A stretch of 64,000 nt of DNA from Pomphorhynchus laevis (GCA_012934845.2 WNNJ02002784.1:62001-126000); one strand, 5' to 3'; shown: positions 34,720 to 47,519, numbered from the stretch's first letter. The notes: generated from the letters alone by a model not told the origin. Numbers and translations are program-made.

Positions 34720-37450
34720 TATTTATGTAACAATAAATTATCAACAATTATCAACACAACATTAAACAATAAATATTCTTAATTGTCAACAAATATTTAC
34801 AAAGTAAATGCAATTATCAACAAATATTTACATCTTAACTGCAATCATTTATTTTACAATAAATCATCAACTATTATCAGCAAATATTTACATCTTAACT
34901 GATTAACAAAACATATTCCTATGTTTGTGATAATATACTTTGCATTATAATCAAATATTTACATCTTAACTGTAATTATCAACAAATATTTACATCTTAA
35001 CTTAAATTTTCAATAATTACTAAAACGGTAATTAAAAAAAAATTTAAATCTTAACTGATTAACAAAACATATTCCTATATTTGTGATAATATACTTTGCA
35101 TTATAATCAAATATTTACATCTTGACTGTAATAATCAACAAATATTTACATCTTAACTGCAATTATCAATAATTATTTAAACGTAAATTAAAATAAATAT
35201 TTACATCTTAACTGTAATTATCAACAAATATTTACATCTTAACTGCAATTATCAATAATTATTTAAACGTAAATTAAAAATAAATATTTAGATCTTAACT
35301 GATTAACAAAACATATTCCCATATTTGTGATAATATACTTTGCATTAGAATCAAATATTTACATCTTAACTGTAAAAATCAACAAATATTTACGTTAACA
35401 TAAATTTTCAATAATTACTTAAACGGTAATTAAAAATAAACATTTACATCTTAACTGATTAACAAAACATATTTCTATATTTGTGATAATATACTTTGCA
35501 TTAGAATCAAATATTTACATCTAAACTGTAATTATCAACAAATATTTACATCTTAACTGCAATCATTTATTTTACAATAAATCATCAACTTTTATCAGCA
35601 AATATTTACATCTTAACTGATTAACAAAACATATTCCCATATTTGTGATAATATACTTTGCATTAGAATCAAATATTTAAATCTTAACTGTAATAATCAA
35701 CAAATATTTACATCTTAACTTAAATTTTCAATAATTACTAAAACGGTAATTAAAAATAAATATTTAAATCTTAACTGATTAACAAAACATATTCCTATAT
35801 TTGTGATAATATACTTTGCATTATAATCAAATATTTACATCTTAACTGTAATAATCAACAAATATTTACATCTTTCCTTAAATTTTCAATAATTACTTAA
35901 ACGGTAATTAAAAAATATTTAAATCTTAACTGATTAACAAAACATATTCCTATATTTGTGATAACATACTTTGCATGATAATCAAATATTTACATCTAAA
36001 CTGTAATTATCAACAAATATTTACATGTTAACTTCAATTATCAATAATTATTTAAACGTTAATTAAAAAAAATATTTAGATCTTAACTGTAATTATCAAC
36101 AAATATTTACATCTTAACTTAAATTTTCAATAATTATTTAAACGTTAATTAAAAATAAATATTTACATCTTAACTGATTGACAAAACATATTCCTATATT
36201 TGTGATAATATACTTTGCATTATAATCAAATATTTACATCTTAACTGTAATTATCAACAAATATTTACATGTAAACTTCAATTATCAATGATTATTTAAG
36301 CGTAAATCACAAATAAATATTTAAATCTTAACTGATTAACAAAACATATTCCTATATTTGTGATAATATATTTTGCATTAGAACAAATAATTTACATCTT
36401 AACTGTAATTATCAACAAATATTTACATGTTAACTTCAATTATCAATGATTATTGAAGCGTAAATCACAAATAAATATTTACATCTTAACTGATCAACGA
36501 AACATATTGCCATATTTGTCATAATATATTTTGCATTAGAACAAATAATTTACATCTTAACTGTAATTATCAACAAATATTTACATGTGAACTTCAATTA
36601 TCAAAAATTATTTAAACATAAATTACAAATAAATATTTACATCTTAACTGTAATTATCAACAAATATTTACATGTTAACTTCAATTATCAATAATTATTT
36701 AAACGTAAATTAGAAATAAATATTTACATCTTAACTGTAATTATCAACAAATATTTACATCTTAACTTAAATTATCAATAATTATTTAAACGTAAATCAC
36801 AAATAAATATTTACATCTTAACTAATTAACGAAACATATTGCCATATTTGTGATAATATATTTTGCATTAGAATCAATAATTTACATCTTAACTGTAATT
36901 ATAACCAAATATTTACATGTTACATGTTAATTATTATTATCAATAATAATTTAAACGTAAATTAAAACAAATATTTACATCTTAACTGTAATTTTCAACA
37001 AATATTTACATGTTAACTTCAATTATCAATGATTATTTAAGCGTAAATTACGAATAAATATTTACATCTTAACTGTAATTATCACCAAATGTTTACATGT
37101 TAATTTTAATTATCAATAATTATTTAAACGTAAATTAAAACAAATATTTACATCTTGACTGTTATTATCACCAAATATTTACATGTTAATTCTTATTATC
37201 AATAATTATTTAAACGTAAATTAAAACAAATATTTACATCTTGACTGTAATTATCACCAAATATTTACATGTTAATTTTTATTATCAATAATTATTTAAA
37301 CGTAAATTAAAACAAATATTTACATCTTAACTGTAATTATCACCAAATATTTACATGTTAACTTCAATTATCAATGATTATTTAAGCGTAAATTACAAAT
37401 AAATATTTACATCTTAACTGTAATTATCAACAAATATTTACATCTTAACA
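34720..37450 (+). repeat. Higher-order tandem array 1
   Basis: Built from three blocks. Block a, about 31 bp, reads AAATATTTACATCTTAACTG then TAATTATCAAC. Block b, about 55 bp, reads AAATATTTACATGTTAACTT then a TCAATTATCAATAATTATTT stretch ending in ACGTAAATTA. Block c, about 51 bp, reads GATTAACAAAACATATTCC, then ATTTGTGATAATATACTTTG and CATTA. Block c starts at 34901, 35057, 35301, 35457, 35619, 35777, 35932, 36176, 36334, 36492 and 36824. Spacings are near 156, 244 and 332, that is 156 + n x 87. The left edge is decayed; the right part (36.9-37.4 kb) is block a/b only. Confidence 0.95.
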
Positions 37451-38160
37451 GCAACTACTATATTACTTTTAACACTAAATTATAAGTATTTATCAACTAA
37501 TATTGATCTAGTATTTATCTAGATGTAAACATTTCATTATCTTTTATTGAAATAATTATTAACATAATAATCAAAAAATTGAAACAAAAAGTATCATTTG
37601 AGTACGCTCTGTTTCTGATGATGCTAGAAGCAGTTAACGAAATATAATAATAAATTTGTGATAATTTGAAAATTTCAAATTTTGGCAATTCTTCACGTTG
37701 TTCATACATCTTCATCATCTCCATATGGGATAGTGAAGTATATATAATGGAGTATTACAAGCAAGAATAATTACAAACAAATCATCTATATTCTCTATAA
37801 AAATTGCGAGTGCTATAAAAATTATGGACTTATTATGCCAATGTTAATAAAACTGAGTGAATATTGGCAATTAGTGAATAATAATGATTTATATCAAGTA
37901 ATATAAACGTCTGTCGGTGAATGTTATATCAAAACGATCGACTAATTTCTTTTGTTGATGTGTATAAATCTAGCGTGTAAAATCTAGCGTCCAATACGCG
38001 AATTAATTGACTAATCGCTGTCTATTATACCCATTACTTTAGCTATTCAAATAATAATACGAAAGATGATTTAAAAATCCAATATTTCGATTAAAATCCA
38101 ATATTTCTATTTATAATATTTCGATTATCCATATATTGAAATATTATCAATATTTCAATA
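37451..38160. other. AT-rich spacer with a hairpin-plus-GAAA motif
   Basis: At 37614-37646 CTGATGATGCTAGAAGCAGT then TAACGAAAT resembles the motif at 24727, with a decayed stem. No gene seen. Confidence 0.5.
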
Positions 38161-38163
38161 TAC

Positions 38164-38194
38164 GTGACGTCATTATCTAAAATAATGACGTCAC
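38164..38194. promoter_or_regulatory. Perfect hairpin carrying two full CRE sites
   Basis: Inverted repeat of 13 bp (GTGACGTCATTAT at 38164-38176 against 38182-38194) with a 5-base loop. Each arm holds the palindromic cAMP-response element TGACGTCA (38165-38172 and 38186-38193). CREB/ATF-family dimers bind this octamer. No host gene is visible nearby, so a regulatory role is only possible. Confidence 0.55.
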
Positions 38195-38436
38195 TCAGAT
38201 TATATTAAAATCGTAATTTTAACAAAATTGAACCAAGTTAAACCAAATATCATCATGAAGCTCTGTTTTCGGTTGTTGCTCTGTAAATTATCGAAGTATC
38301 AGCATTCGTATTTTTATAATAATTTATTTTCAATAATATCTTGAAAATTAAATCCTTATATAAGGATTCGATCGAACGTTCATTAATTGATTGATATCTA
38401 AGCATGTGGGATGAACAAGTTGAAACTCTTGCATAG

Positions 38437-38491
38437 CTTAGCGCATTCCAAGAATGCGCTAAGATTCTTGTAATGCACTCATTACAAGAAT
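38437..38491. repeat. Two back-to-back perfect hairpins
   Basis: Hairpin 1: arm CTTAGCGCATTC (38437-38448) against 38452-38463, loop CAA. Hairpin 2 starts at the next base: arm ATTCTTGTAATG (38464-38475) against 38480-38491, loop CACT. Each has 12 perfect pairs. A rho-type terminator is not expected in an animal; a replication or template-switch origin is more likely. Confidence 0.8.
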
Positions 38492-38494
38492 TCT

Positions 38495-40820
38495 TTCCAC
38501 TGCAGAAGGTTATTCTTACGAATCATACATAATTGAATCAACTACTTTCTTTCAAATATCACTATGCTGTATATTGACTTATATCTTGTGGATCGCTTGT
38601 CTCTTCAAAACCTATTCTAGTCACTACCGTACAGTTCATTAGACCGCGTTTTGAAATTTTGCTTTTTGGTAGTTATAAGTCATTATTATATTTGCAGATT
38701 ATGGTTTTTGGTACTTTTAGCCTCTTGCGAGTCATATCCCGTGCTATATTAATGTCGTAGACAATAGGGAACAAGCAGTTAAAATGCTGATAAATAGCTA
38801 GCGTTGCTGAAGAGGTCAATGCTAATCGTTTGAAATTGATATGCATGTCTGAATGTTTCGGTCTTAAAATTTAAACAGAAAAAACGAATTCGTAGAGGAG
38901 ATTTGTTTCGCTGAAGTGTTCGTTAGACGTCTGTTCACAACTATATCAAATTTAGTCGAATAAATGGTATAGTCGTGTTCTTGATGTAGTTATCATCAAC
39001 TCATTCAGATCGAATGGATTTTAAGACTGCAATGATAACTACTAGGACCCCCACTTATATCTCCTTTGACGATACTATGAAATCTGCTAGGATGTCATTA
39101 ATGAATGACATATTTCGTAACGTGTTAGTCAATCAAAACCATATTTATATAAATATTGTCCATCAGTTACACGGTTACTTGCTCATAACTAGTCATAGCA
39201 TCTAAATTAAGTTATCTAAGATCTTTATGGTCTTGTACTAGAATCTTTATGGCTAATATAACTTGTTCATTTACAAAGTGCTGTTTGCTAGCTCGCGAGC
39301 TAGGTCTATATATAATCGAAATGAATTCAATCTTAATGTGATAACAGCTCAGTCGTAAGCCAGTGCGCTGAATACAAAACATTAGCATCGAGAGTATACA
39401 TTTTTAGAAATGACATGTTATCAGTTATCATTACGAATAAAAAATTCAATCTTCCATGAGCCAAATGAAACGAAAAAAATCTAAATATTTGGCACATTCA
39501 AAAGATAAATCGCAAAATCAATTTAAAATCAATTTAAACTTTGTCGATTTGATAAAATTTTATCCTCGATAAAATAATTGAGCGAAATTTTTTAAACAAC
39601 GAAATTTATTAAATAGATCGTGCCCTATTTAATAATTATTAGTATATTCTTTATTAGCATTGTACACAAATGATTTTAATGATTTGCAATCTCTCAAAGC
39701 ATCTGCTAGAAATGTAACTTCTCACTCACTTGATGAAGGTAGCTTGCTAACAAGCAGCAATGACGTGAGTAAATTAATTTCTTGGTAAAATTATTCTTAC
39801 CCAAAATAGCTAAGGAAAATGTTTAGAAAAAACATGATTTTTTAAAATAAAAATATTAATGAATATATTCTTTATTAGCATTGAACACAAATACTTGGCA
39901 TTGTCGATTTTTTAAAGACTGAATAAGTTGGGTTTTGTTTAGTACATAATTTTTTAATATTTATAATATTTTAATATTATAAAACTAATATAGGGTTAAA
40001 AATTTGTCTTGATTACTAAATACATACAACCCTGAAGATGACGTACCGTAGTGCCGTCGAAATATTAGATTTTTATTCCTGTTTCCTCGCCTACTTGTAA
40101 TAATTCGGATTGGAAACGAATTTTCTCAACTTTTCTATAACTAATATAGTTAAATCTTATATATTTTTAATATTTTTAATATTTATCATAATATTAAATA
40201 TTATGATTATTAATATTATTTATTAATAATATAAAATTTTATTAAATATTAAATATTAATTTAATATTTTTATTATATTTTTGAATATTTATAAATGATT
40301 ACTAAATGCCAAGAGTAATTTTGAAAGTTTACCAAAACAAACGTTTTACACTACAAGTTTCTCAATTTTTTCAGTAATGACGCATCGTTAACATTTAAAT
40401 GATCTTTCAAAACACTAATTATTAATTACTGGTAATTAATAACAATTAATATTTTCAATCGCCAACGTTCTCCTTAAGTCTGAAGAATATGGTATGTCTT
40501 TATTCTTACTATAGTAAGTAAGGATACCTTGAGAGGATAGTTGATGTAGAGCGATGCAGTTTCTTTTACTTTTTAAAATTCACTTTTATGTAATTGATTA
40601 ATATTTAATATACGATCAATTAGAATAAAGATTAAATGTAATCAGTATGATTTTTAAATAAATAATGTATATAAATATTTTTTAAGTACTTATAATTAAA
40701 TTAATTATAATTAAATATTATAATTATAAATAAAAATAATAAAATTTGTTATAAATAAGATATGATTTAGTTTGCAATTATTTATTTAATGTGATAATTT
40801 TTATTAATAATTATTTAAAG
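38495..40820. other. AT-rich DNA, no supported gene
   Basis: 38560-39210 is less AT-rich and holds a 63-codon frame (39014-39205) without recognisable motifs. ATATTCTTTATTAGCATTG recurs at about 39644 and 39868, a local duplication. At 40031-40064 lies a third hairpin-plus-GAAA motif (CTGAAGAT, stem GACG/CGTC, GAAATAT). Confidence 0.5.
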
Positions 40821-40822
40821 TA

Positions 40823-41053
40823 ATGATTATTTCACGTTCCGCTGGCCGTTTTGCCCGTCATTTAATGCTGAACAATATAGTTCAAGGTGCAATGAGAAAA
40901 ACTCACGTACAGAGCCACCTTGAACCTTCAAGTTCAACTCGCTCTGACGGAAAACGATCGGATGGCGGGACGGTGACCCCGTGGGAACGTGGGTGTTTTG
41001 CATGTTGGTTTACGATGAGGTTTACGAGGATTGACGAATGTTCTCTAGTTTAA
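40823..41053 (+). mobile_element. LINE remnant, RLE-like domain piece
   Basis: The frame reads GRFARHLMLNNIVQGAMRKT, then SHLEPSSSTRSDGKRSDGGT and VTPWERG. This is the part of the domain seen at 27557-27720 (RHNRHSAVNAIIRSAL...LES...GK.PDGASLVPWERG), with the DGKR.DG core better preserved here. It ends abruptly about 15 codons later. GC-rich against its AT-rich flanks. The rest of the element is absent. Confidence 0.65.
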
Positions 41054-42240
41054 TTATCAATTTTTGTTTGTTATAGTAAGTAAGGAACAATTAGTCATTG
41101 TTCATTGATTACCAACATTTATATGATAAATTGTAAAATCAAAGACATACATTGTGCTCTTATCTTTCGATCCTACAATCCTAGCTCAGTATGTAATTGG
41201 TCACGGCTAAAGATGCGTACATCCGCACTTAATAGCAACTTCTAAGCAATGTAAGCTAACTAAACATGTATACTACAAATATATGTTCAATACTGAATAA
41301 ACATGATATTGCAATGGTAAGGAAATGCAAAGATTTTTAAAGAAATGGTCATAATATAAATATTTATCAGGTTATATTTACCAAAGACTACAATGGTCAT
41401 TGATCTTCGAATTTTGGCAATTTCGAGATTTTTGCTTGAACTCACCTTTTTAGTCTTACGATAGCGATTTTTATTTCACAGAAATGCTTTCAAGCTTTTA
41501 CTTTTTAATGTAAAAAAACGATTCGTAATTTTACAAAAAGAAATTACGCTAAATTATGGCAAACGCTTCGCACTCACAATAACGACTATCTTTCTATTGA
41601 AATATTGTCTAAACTATTTTACATAAATGTGTTAACCTGAAATTAGTTAGATTTGAAAAGCTAAATAAACTACATTGAATATACATTTAATTAAAGTATT
41701 GGTTTGATGTATAGGAACCCAGTGTAGTGTACAAACAATAAACTCTCGAATAGTCAAAATGTTAGACAGCAAAATAAAAAGAAACCTCTCAATCAATAAT
41801 ATAATATTGACAATGTCATATATTGTTAATGATGCAGGCTGCCAAACATAATTGTCTCAATCATGTTTAACATGTCACTGATGGAGATAAATAAATTGTA
41901 GAGAAGATAATACAATCGTTATGCTCAAATGTTTTAATTATTGATTGAAACGGAGAGAGTGAAATAAACTTCTCAAATAAAGTCGAATTTTTGATAGTTG
42001 ACCATATTGTCAAGCAGGCTAATATTTATCATTTAAATATCATATAATGATATTCACATGATAACATAATATCATACAATTGTAAATTTCAATATTTACA
42101 ATGATTTTAATGTAATTTTCATTTAATTTTTTTGTCTGGATGAATGCAGTCCGATATCGAAAATTCGACTAATTTCTATTTCAAAATATTATTTAAATCT
42201 ATCAACAAATCGATGAACGCTATTTAAGTAACTTTTACAA
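41054..42240. other. AT-rich intergenic DNA
   Basis: No frame, repeat or RNA gene that I can support. Confidence 0.55.
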
Positions 42241-44893
42241 TGAGTGTTTGTAAACATATTGGGCATTTATATCTTAACTGCAACAATTTGTTCAACAATA
42301 AATTATTAGCAATATTTACACCGTAAATGCAAATATCAACACATATTTACATCTTTACAACAAATATCAAAAGTATGTACATCTTAACCGCAATTATCAA
42401 CAAAAATTAAAATAGTAACATATATTATTAACAAATATCTACATTTAGCTACTATTATTTATTTCAAAATAAATTATAAACATTATTCAACAAATACAAT
42501 TATCAACAAACATTTATATCGTAACGGATATTGTTTATTTAACAATGGATAATCAACATTTATCAAAAAATATCCAAATCTTAAATTCAATTATCAACAA
42601 ATATTGTGATAATATTACATTATTAAAATATTTATATTATTAAATATTATTTATATTATTTCAGTCACAATATTACATTGTGACTAAAATTATCAACAAA
42701 TATTTACATCGTAACGAAGTTATTTATCTACATTTACCAACAAATATTCACCTATTAGCTTTAAGTATAAACAAATATTTACAAAGTAAATGCAATTAAC
42801 AACAAATATTTACATCTTAACTTCAATTATCAACAAATATTTACATCTTAACTGCAATTATCAACAAATATTCACATCTTAACATCATTTATCAACAAAT
42901 ATTTATAATTTAAGTGCAAATTTTAACAAATATTTACATCTTGATATTTTAATAAATATTTACATCTTTACATCTTAAAATCAGTTCTCAACAAATATTT
43001 ACATGTTAACTTCAATTATCAATAATTATTTAAACATAAATTACAAATAAATATTTACATCTTAACTGATTAACAAAACATATTGCCATATTTGTGATAA
43101 TATACTTTGCATTAGAATCAATAATCTACATCTTAACTGTAATTATCAACAAATATTTACATGTTAACTTCAATTATCAATAATTATTTAAACGTAAATT
43201 AAAATAAATATTTACATCTTAACTGTAATTATCAACAAATATTTACATCTTAACTTAAATTATCAATAATTATTTAAACGTTAATTAAAAATAAATATTA
43301 ACATCTTAATTGATTAACAAAACATATTGCCATATTTGTGATAATATACTTTGCATTAGAATCAAATATTTACATTTAACTGTAATTATCAACAAATATT
43401 TACATGTTAACTTGAATTATCAATAATTATTTAAACGTAAATTAAAATAAATATTTACATCTTAACTGTAATTATCAACAAATATTTACATGTTAACTTG
43501 AATTATCAATAATTATTTAAACGTAAATTAAAATAAATATTTACATCTTAACTGTAATTATCAACAAATATTTACATGTTAATTTCAATTATCAATAATT
43601 ATTTAAACGTAAATTAAAACAAATATTTACACCTTAACTGTAATTATCAACAAATATTTACATGTTAATTTCAATTATCAATAATTATTTAAGCGTAAAT
43701 TACAAATAAATATTTACATCTTTACTGATTAACAAAACATATTCCCATATTTGTGATAATATATTTTGCATTAGAACAAATAATTTTCATCTTAACTGTA
43801 ATTATCAACAAATATTTACATGTTAACTTCAATTATCAATAATTATTTAAGCGTAAATTACAAATAAATATTTACATCTTAATTGTAATTATCAACAAAT
43901 ATTTACATGTTAATTTCAATTATCAATAATTATTTAAACGTAAATTAAAACAAATATTTACACCTTAACTGTAATTATCAACAAATATTTACATGTTAAT
44001 TTCAATTATCAATAATTATTTAAGCGTAAATTACAAATAAATATTTACATCTTTACTGATTAACAAAACATATTCCCATATTTGTGATAATATATTTTGC
44101 ATTAGAACAAATAATTTTCATCTTAACTGTAATTATCAACAAATATTTACATGTTAACTTCAATTATCAATAATTATTTAAGCGTAAATTACAAATAAAT
44201 ATTTACATCTTAATTGTAATTATCAACAAATATTTACATGTTAATTTCAATTATCAATAATTATTTAAACGTAAATTAAAACAAATATTTACATCTTAAC
44301 TGTAATTATCAACAAATATTTACATGTTAACTTCAATTATCAATAATTATTTAAGCGTAAATTACAAATAAATATTTACATCTTTACTGATTAACAAAAC
44401 ATATTCCCATATTTGTGATAATATATTTTGCATTAGAACAAATAATTTTCATCTTAACTGTAATTATCAACAAATATTTACATGTTAACTTCAATTATCA
44501 ATAATTATTTAAGCGTAAATTACAAATAAATATTTACATCTTAATTGTAATTATCAACAAATATTTACATGTTAACTTCAATTATCAATAATTATTTAAG
44601 CGTAAATTACAAATAAATATTTACATCTTAATTGTAATTATCAACAAATATTTACATGTTAATTTCAATTATCAATAATTATTTAAACGTAAATTAAAAC
44701 AAATATTTACACCTTAACTGTAATTATCAACAAATATTTACATGTTAATTTCAATTATCAATAATTATTTAAGCGTAAATTACAAATAAATATTTACATC
44801 TTTACTGATTAACAAAACATATTCCCATATTTGTGATAATATATTTTGCATTAGAATCAAAAATTTACATCTTAATTGTAATTATCAACAAAT
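42241..44893 (+). repeat. Higher-order tandem array 2
   Basis: Same blocks and orientation as array 1. 42241-42960 is a decayed margin of isolated CAACAAATATTTACATC-like units. From about 42990 the array is regular. Block c starts at 43068, 43312, 43727, 44058, 44389 and 44807, with spacings 244, 415, 331, 331 and 418, again close to 156 + n x 87. The 331-bp units at 43727-44389 are almost identical to each other, so this end is the youngest. The right edge is abrupt at about 44893. Confidence 0.95.
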
Positions 44894-45279
44894 ATATATT
44901 CAAGCAGAATGTGTCATTATTTGCTCCGGGAGCTGCCATAATGTGACTTATAAGTTCCGGGAGTAATAAGCTTCAGTTTCATAATCGAAGATGCTGAAAG
45001 CCATTTTAGAATGTTTCCTTTCAAGGACTCAAAGCTTTATCTCCATCAAATTCAGTCCTGATCACTCAACAGTGCTACAAATTTAACTGCAATTTAATTA
45101 AATTTAAGCAGAAAGAATAAACATTAAGGGAGCTGCTCTGACGATGCAATTTGCCAGAGTAGAATCAGTCTGAATCACTCGCTCATTCTTAATTTGCAAG
45201 AATTATAAGAATTATACTTAAGTCAAGCGAAAATTTACAATTAGATTTACTCGCTAAAGTACAATGTTAAAGATTATAA
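44894..45279. other. Unique sequence after array 2
   Basis: Slightly GC-richer. GCTCCGGGAGCTGCC (44925-44940) and TTCCGGGAGTAATAAGCT are notable only for local similarity. No gene. Confidence 0.45.
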
Positions 45280-45760
45280 CATTATATATAATGGCGATGC
45301 GCGGATGTATTGAGTAAACAACGGTCCAGGATTTCTTTCGAAATATGGCATTTAAAAAATGATGTTGGTTGATAGACTGAACTTTGATTACCGTAGTTAA
45401 TACACCGTAGTTACGGAGTATTCAGCAAAACTCATCAGAAGAATTTAGTACTCAATAGTCGTATAATTGCCTGTGTGACAGTGTAAATGAAGGCGTTTCC
45501 GACAAATTACTTAATTGACTGAGGCTTGCGCTCTTTAACATATAGAATTCCTGTGGATTATTTTAAAAACTAGGGAGAGATTGTTGCTTAATTGTCGCTG
45601 CACTCGTTGGATCCTTAATGGATACGGCATGTATAATAGTAGTGCACGGATGTGCTGAGTAAACAACGGTCCAGGATTTCTTACGAAATACGGCATTTAT
45701 ACTAAATGGTGTTGCTTGATAGACTGGACTTCGATTCACGACTTTAGTCACCATGTTACT
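45280..45760. repeat. Diverged direct duplication of about 110 bp
   Basis: GAGTAAACAACGGTCCAGG followed by ATTTCTTWCGAAATAYGGCA, then ATGRTGTTG.TTGATAGACTG, occurs at about 45300-45400 and again at about 45645-45745. A 63-codon minus frame covers the second copy but is not conserved in the first, so I do not call it coding. Confidence 0.7.
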
Positions 45761-45764
45761 TCTA

Positions 45765-46480
45765 GAATACTTCTTTGGAATACAAAATTTAATTTTCTTA
45801 AGTTGCTTGAATGCGAAATCTATATTTGTATAAAGCGTACTAAAATCGTAGGTATTTATATTCTGAAAATTTATTCTTTTTGTTTGTTTTAAAAATTCTT
45901 TTGTAGAATTAATACTGAAATTGTGTTTTATACCAGTATTAATTTCGATTACCTTGCAATATTTTTTAATATGTGCTTTAATTATTTAAGTATTTTATTC
46001 ATATAGACAGAAAGTGGTTTTAATGTACATTTAAACGCACTACATATGAACTAGGTTTTATTGGATTTTTATGTAATTTTGGATTCCAATATAATATAGG
46101 TATAGTTTTATTATCTAATTTAACCTTTATACCCTTTTTATCCATTATAGAACAGTGACTTGTAATAATTTTTCTATACTCAACTCACTACATTCATATG
46201 TTGTGTTTATATTTAAATCATTAGAATTAACCTCTTTCATTAGTATATCATAAAAAAGCTTTTTGCATATGAAGACAAAGTTATTACTAGCTTTATCAAT
46301 AGTTGTTATTATATAGTTATCCTTTAATTTAGTAAGTTCTTTATACATATCTTTATTAATTTTATCTTTCCTTTTGTAATTGTTTGCTATTTTCATTTTA
46401 TTTTTAATTTTATCAAATACATAAGCTTTCCAAATGTTTATCTTAGATATATTCGAGCTTTATATATTCGAGCTTTATAT
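45765..46480 (-). mobile_element. Penelope-like element copy R (N-terminal to RT motif A)
   Basis: Minus-strand reading gives SKINIWKAY, the 83-codon frame 46396-46145 with MKIANNYKRKDKINKDMYKE and IDKASNNFVFICKKLFYDIL (the PLE 'DKasn.vfvCKk' box), then ICSAFKCTLKPLSVYMNKI and INTYDFSTLYTN, where it ends. Collinear with 15690-15990. Broken by several changes. Confidence 0.85.
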
Positions 46481-46880
46481 TCGAGCTTAAGTCACTCAAA
46501 TATTTACTTTGTGATTTTGTATTTATAAATTGGTAAAGGTAGATTAGCCAACGGGCAACAGAAGCGACAGTTTATATTGTATTATATATCATATAATTGA
46601 TATATTTAAAAATACATCAATTATATATATTTATATATATTTATCAAAATATGATATAAATATATCATATTTATATAAATTTATATTATATTACATGTCA
46701 TAAGTAAATATAATACATGTAATATGTAAATATATTCATTAATATATTAATATTATTTAAACGTAATTAATTATGAATTTTAAATCTGTAATTTTTAAAA
46801 ATATAAGTCAGAATTCAAAGAATCAACCAAAATGATTTCTAATCAAACTTGATATCATCTTAATATTTGAGCATTCATTT
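46480..46880. other. Very AT-rich spacer between PLE copies
   Basis: Alternating ATATAT blocks with inverted symmetry around ATATTTATCAAAATATGATA. Nothing coding. Confidence 0.5.
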
Positions 46881-47519
46881 TTGTTGTATTGAATTGATAT
46901 TGAAATAGTGTCTTATACCAGTATTAATTTCTATTACCTTGCAATATTTTTTGAAGTGTGCTTTAATTACTTTAAGTATTTTATTCATAAAGACAGAACG
47001 TGGTTTTAATGTACATTTAAACGCACTACGTATGAATCCTAGGTTTTATTGGATTTTTATGTAATTTTGGATTCTAATATAATATAGGTATAGTTTTATT
47101 ATCTGATTCAATTTTCATACCATTCTTATCCATTTTAATGGGTTTACATTTAAATCATTATAATTTACCTCTCATCAGTAAACTACAATAAATGTTTTAA
47201 AATGAAGATAAAGTTATTTTTCTTCTTTTAATATTTTCTTTTATATGTGTGTTATTTTCATTTTCTTTTTAATTTCATCAAATATTTAATATTTCCAAAT
47301 TTGAACCTTAGATGTATTTCGGCTTTCATTATAATTCAGCATACCAAAGTAAGCATTTAAGTCATTTTATAACGAACTGTAAATTTTATTTTTATTGTTA
47401 TTATTTAACAAATTAAGAAATAAGCATTTAAGTCATTATATAACGAATTGTTAATTTTATTGATATTATTTAACAAATTAACAAATATTCAAGTTATTAT
47501 ATAACGAATTGTAAATTTT
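46880..47519 (-). mobile_element. Penelope-like element copy Q (downstream part)
   Basis: In minus sense it reads NELNAYFGMLNYNES, SKVQIWKY, IRSAFKCTLKPRSVFMNKIL, KVIKAHFKKYCKVIEINTGI, ending near GIRHYFNINS. It is collinear with copy R but more decayed. 47350-47519 holds about 2.5 tandem copies of a 65-73 bp unit (TAAGCATTTAAGTCATT...ACGAATTG...AACAAATTAA). Its upstream half lies beyond the inserted LINE at 51129-51290. Confidence 0.75.

Noticed and set aside
37515-37724. 69-codon minus-strand frame
   Set aside because: It covers the array edge and the hairpin-plus-GAAA motif; no protein similarity recognised.
38437-38491. Intrinsic bacterial terminators
   Set aside because: Everything else marks this as animal DNA; hairpins without a T-run or adjoining gene are not terminators here.
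34720-44893. CRISPR array
   Set aside because: The units are contiguous and the 'spacers' are themselves repeats; the host is eukaryotic.
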